From Planctomycetota bacterium (GTDB lineage: Bacteria > Planctomycetota > Planctomycetia > Pirellulales > Lacipirellulaceae): a stretch of 13,288 nucleotides of DNA. Location of the stretch: the NCBI GenBank assembly GCA_022614705.1, contig JAKEIB010000270.1:1-13288 (forward strand). The letters run 5' to 3'. Both the position numbers and the translations under genes were made by a program. Below are positions 12,611 through 13,288 of this stretch, in pieces (position 1 is the stretch's first letter; each line of letters begins with the position of its first letter). Under the pieces are notes generated by a model. The model searched no databases. It had not been told where the DNA came from and saw nothing but the letters and a program-made list of their open reading frames with translations.

Positions 12611-12875
12611 GGCGGCGCAAACTTTGCCGGCTGCGGAATGCTTGCCCACGGCGGAGACCCTGCTTGTCGCGACGGTTGCCATGCGCGCAGCGCGGGAAAA
12701 CTCATGCCCTGTTGTAGTGATTCTGCGGACCACGACCGGTCGTGCGTCGATTGGAAAGACGGGGGACTGATCCGGCGGCGCGCACTCGTTCCAATTTTGT
12801 GGCGTGTGCGGCCCGCTCGCGGATAACTTCCTCACGGCAAGGATGCCGATCGGGCAGTGGCCACGATGCACGGAA

Positions 12876-12960
12876 GTCAGGCTGAAAGCCTAACATACGC
12901 GTCAGGCTAAAGCCTGACCTACGATGAGACACAGACGTCAGGCTAAGAGCCTGACGTACA
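12876..12960. repeat. Three GTCAGGC...GCCTGAC hairpins in a row
   Basis: Units at 12876-12899, 12901-12923 and 12937-12959, each about 23 bp and ending in a TACG/TAC tail. They end about 40 bp before the start codon at 12999, so they could lie in or near its promoter. Confidence 0.9.
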
Positions 12961-12998
12961 CCCGACTTCGGGGAACATCAGGGAAGGAGACTCAACAG

Positions 12999-13288
12999 AT
13001 GAAGATTCATCTGACTTGGATTCGTCGGACGGCGACGGCGGCGGTCGTCGCCGCGGCGAGCGCGGGGCCGGTCGCGACCGCTCAGCAGCCCGCGCAATCG
13101 ACGGCGTCCGTCGCTGGGCAGCCGCCGTATTGGCAACAAGCGGCGCAGCAAGCCGCGGCGGAGCAAGCCGCCGGGCCGCGCTACCAATCGCCGGCGGCTA
13201 CCGCCCAGTATCCGCAAACGGCCGCGCCCTACGTGCCGACGCCGAGTGCCGCTTACGCGCCGAGTGCCGCTTACGCGCCGAGTGCCGC
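12999..13288 (+). CDS. Secreted Ala/Gln/Pro-rich protein, 5' part only
   Basis: ATG 12999 follows a strong Shine-Dalgarno AAGGAGA (12984-12990) with eight bases between. The product begins MKIHLTWIRRTATAAVVAAA and continues SAGPVATAQ, a signal peptide with likely cleavage after VATA. The paired arginines are not a full twin-arginine motif. The exported part visible here (about 67 residues) is low complexity: QQP, YWQQAAQQAAAEQAAG, QYPQTAAPYVP, then tandem PSAAYA units. No domain is recognisable before the window ends, so function is unknown. The frame is open to the last base. Its start region (AAGGAGA, signal peptide, Q-rich front) resembles that of the PDZ gene at 3855, which may mean similar export and expression, but this is only an analogy. 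Confidence 0.8.
   Translation, partial: MKIHLTWIRRTATAAVVAAASAGPVATAQQPAQSTASVAGQPPYWQQAAQQAAAEQAAGPRYQSPAATAQYPQTAAPYVPTPSAAYAPSAAYAPSA
13241..13288 (+). repeat. 18-bp coding tandem repeat (PSAAYA)
   Basis: GCCGAGTGCCGCTTACGC at 13241-13258, exact copy at 13259-13276, and 12 bases of a third before the window edge. The number of copies is unknown. Confidence 0.95.

Larger units (their letters stand above)
12047..12998. other. 0.95-kb gene-free region of stacked palindromes
   Basis: No gene is supported. In order it holds small GCGTTCACGC-type hairpins, a perfect 57-bp palindrome, a CCCGGCGT hairpin, two tandem ~47-bp CTCTCCC units, heptamer tracts, a GGCCTC hairpin, a GGGGTC...GACCCC REP-like hairpin, about 260 bp of unassigned DNA (12611-12870) with a decayed REP-like half site near 12751-12780, and three GTCAGGC hairpins just before the next gene. 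Confidence 0.75.

Overview
The window reads as a chromosomal piece of a GC-rich planctomycete, probably of the Pirellulales type. This rests on remembered resemblance of several proteins to planctomycete families (the small acidic protein at 1496-1720, the anchored protein at 1877-2398, the 6-bladed beta-propeller, the secreted PDZ protein) and on the style of the many short palindromic intergenic repeats; no search was run.

Layout. 1-1720 (minus strand): a 43-aa antitoxin-like ORF, aroB (3-dehydroquinate synthase), and a small conserved acidic protein. 1877-5189 (plus strand): a membrane-anchored protein of unknown function, a ParA/Soj-type ATPase without ParB beside it, and a secreted Gln/Arg-rich protein with one PDZ domain. 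5491-6477 (minus): a secreted NHL/6-bladed beta-propeller gene broken by two indels that together restore the frame. 6478-7395: about 0.9 kb of stacked repeats and no gene. 7396-8058 (minus): a GNAT acetyltransferase of the kind found fused to nitrilases.

8346-11713 is the most remarkable part. The N-terminal nuclease segment and the C-terminal segment of one large type ISP-like restriction-modification enzyme are still present in order and on the same strand. Everything between them (helicase and methyltransferase core) is gone, and a complete two-gene type II system sits there instead: a XamI-family endonuclease and its N6-adenine methyltransferase, 3 bp apart. The cassette is visibly less GC-rich than the remnants. 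This looks like one restriction-modification system replacing another inside its own gene.

11807-12046 is a small antitoxin-like gene whose expected partner is missing; about 0.95 kb of palindromes and repeats follows, including a perfect 28-bp inverted repeat with a 1-nt spacer. A secreted Ala/Gln/Pro-rich protein starts at 12999 and runs off the window.

Two repeat observations cut across the window. First, a heptamer family (roughly GCTRACR) forms short tandem tracts in most intergenic gaps, and a related 7-bp tract lies in frame inside parA, where it appears to add about 19 residues. Second, a GTTTAGCCGCGACGCG-like sequence occurs once between genes and twice inside the PDZ gene. Together they suggest that intergenic repeats here can enter genes.
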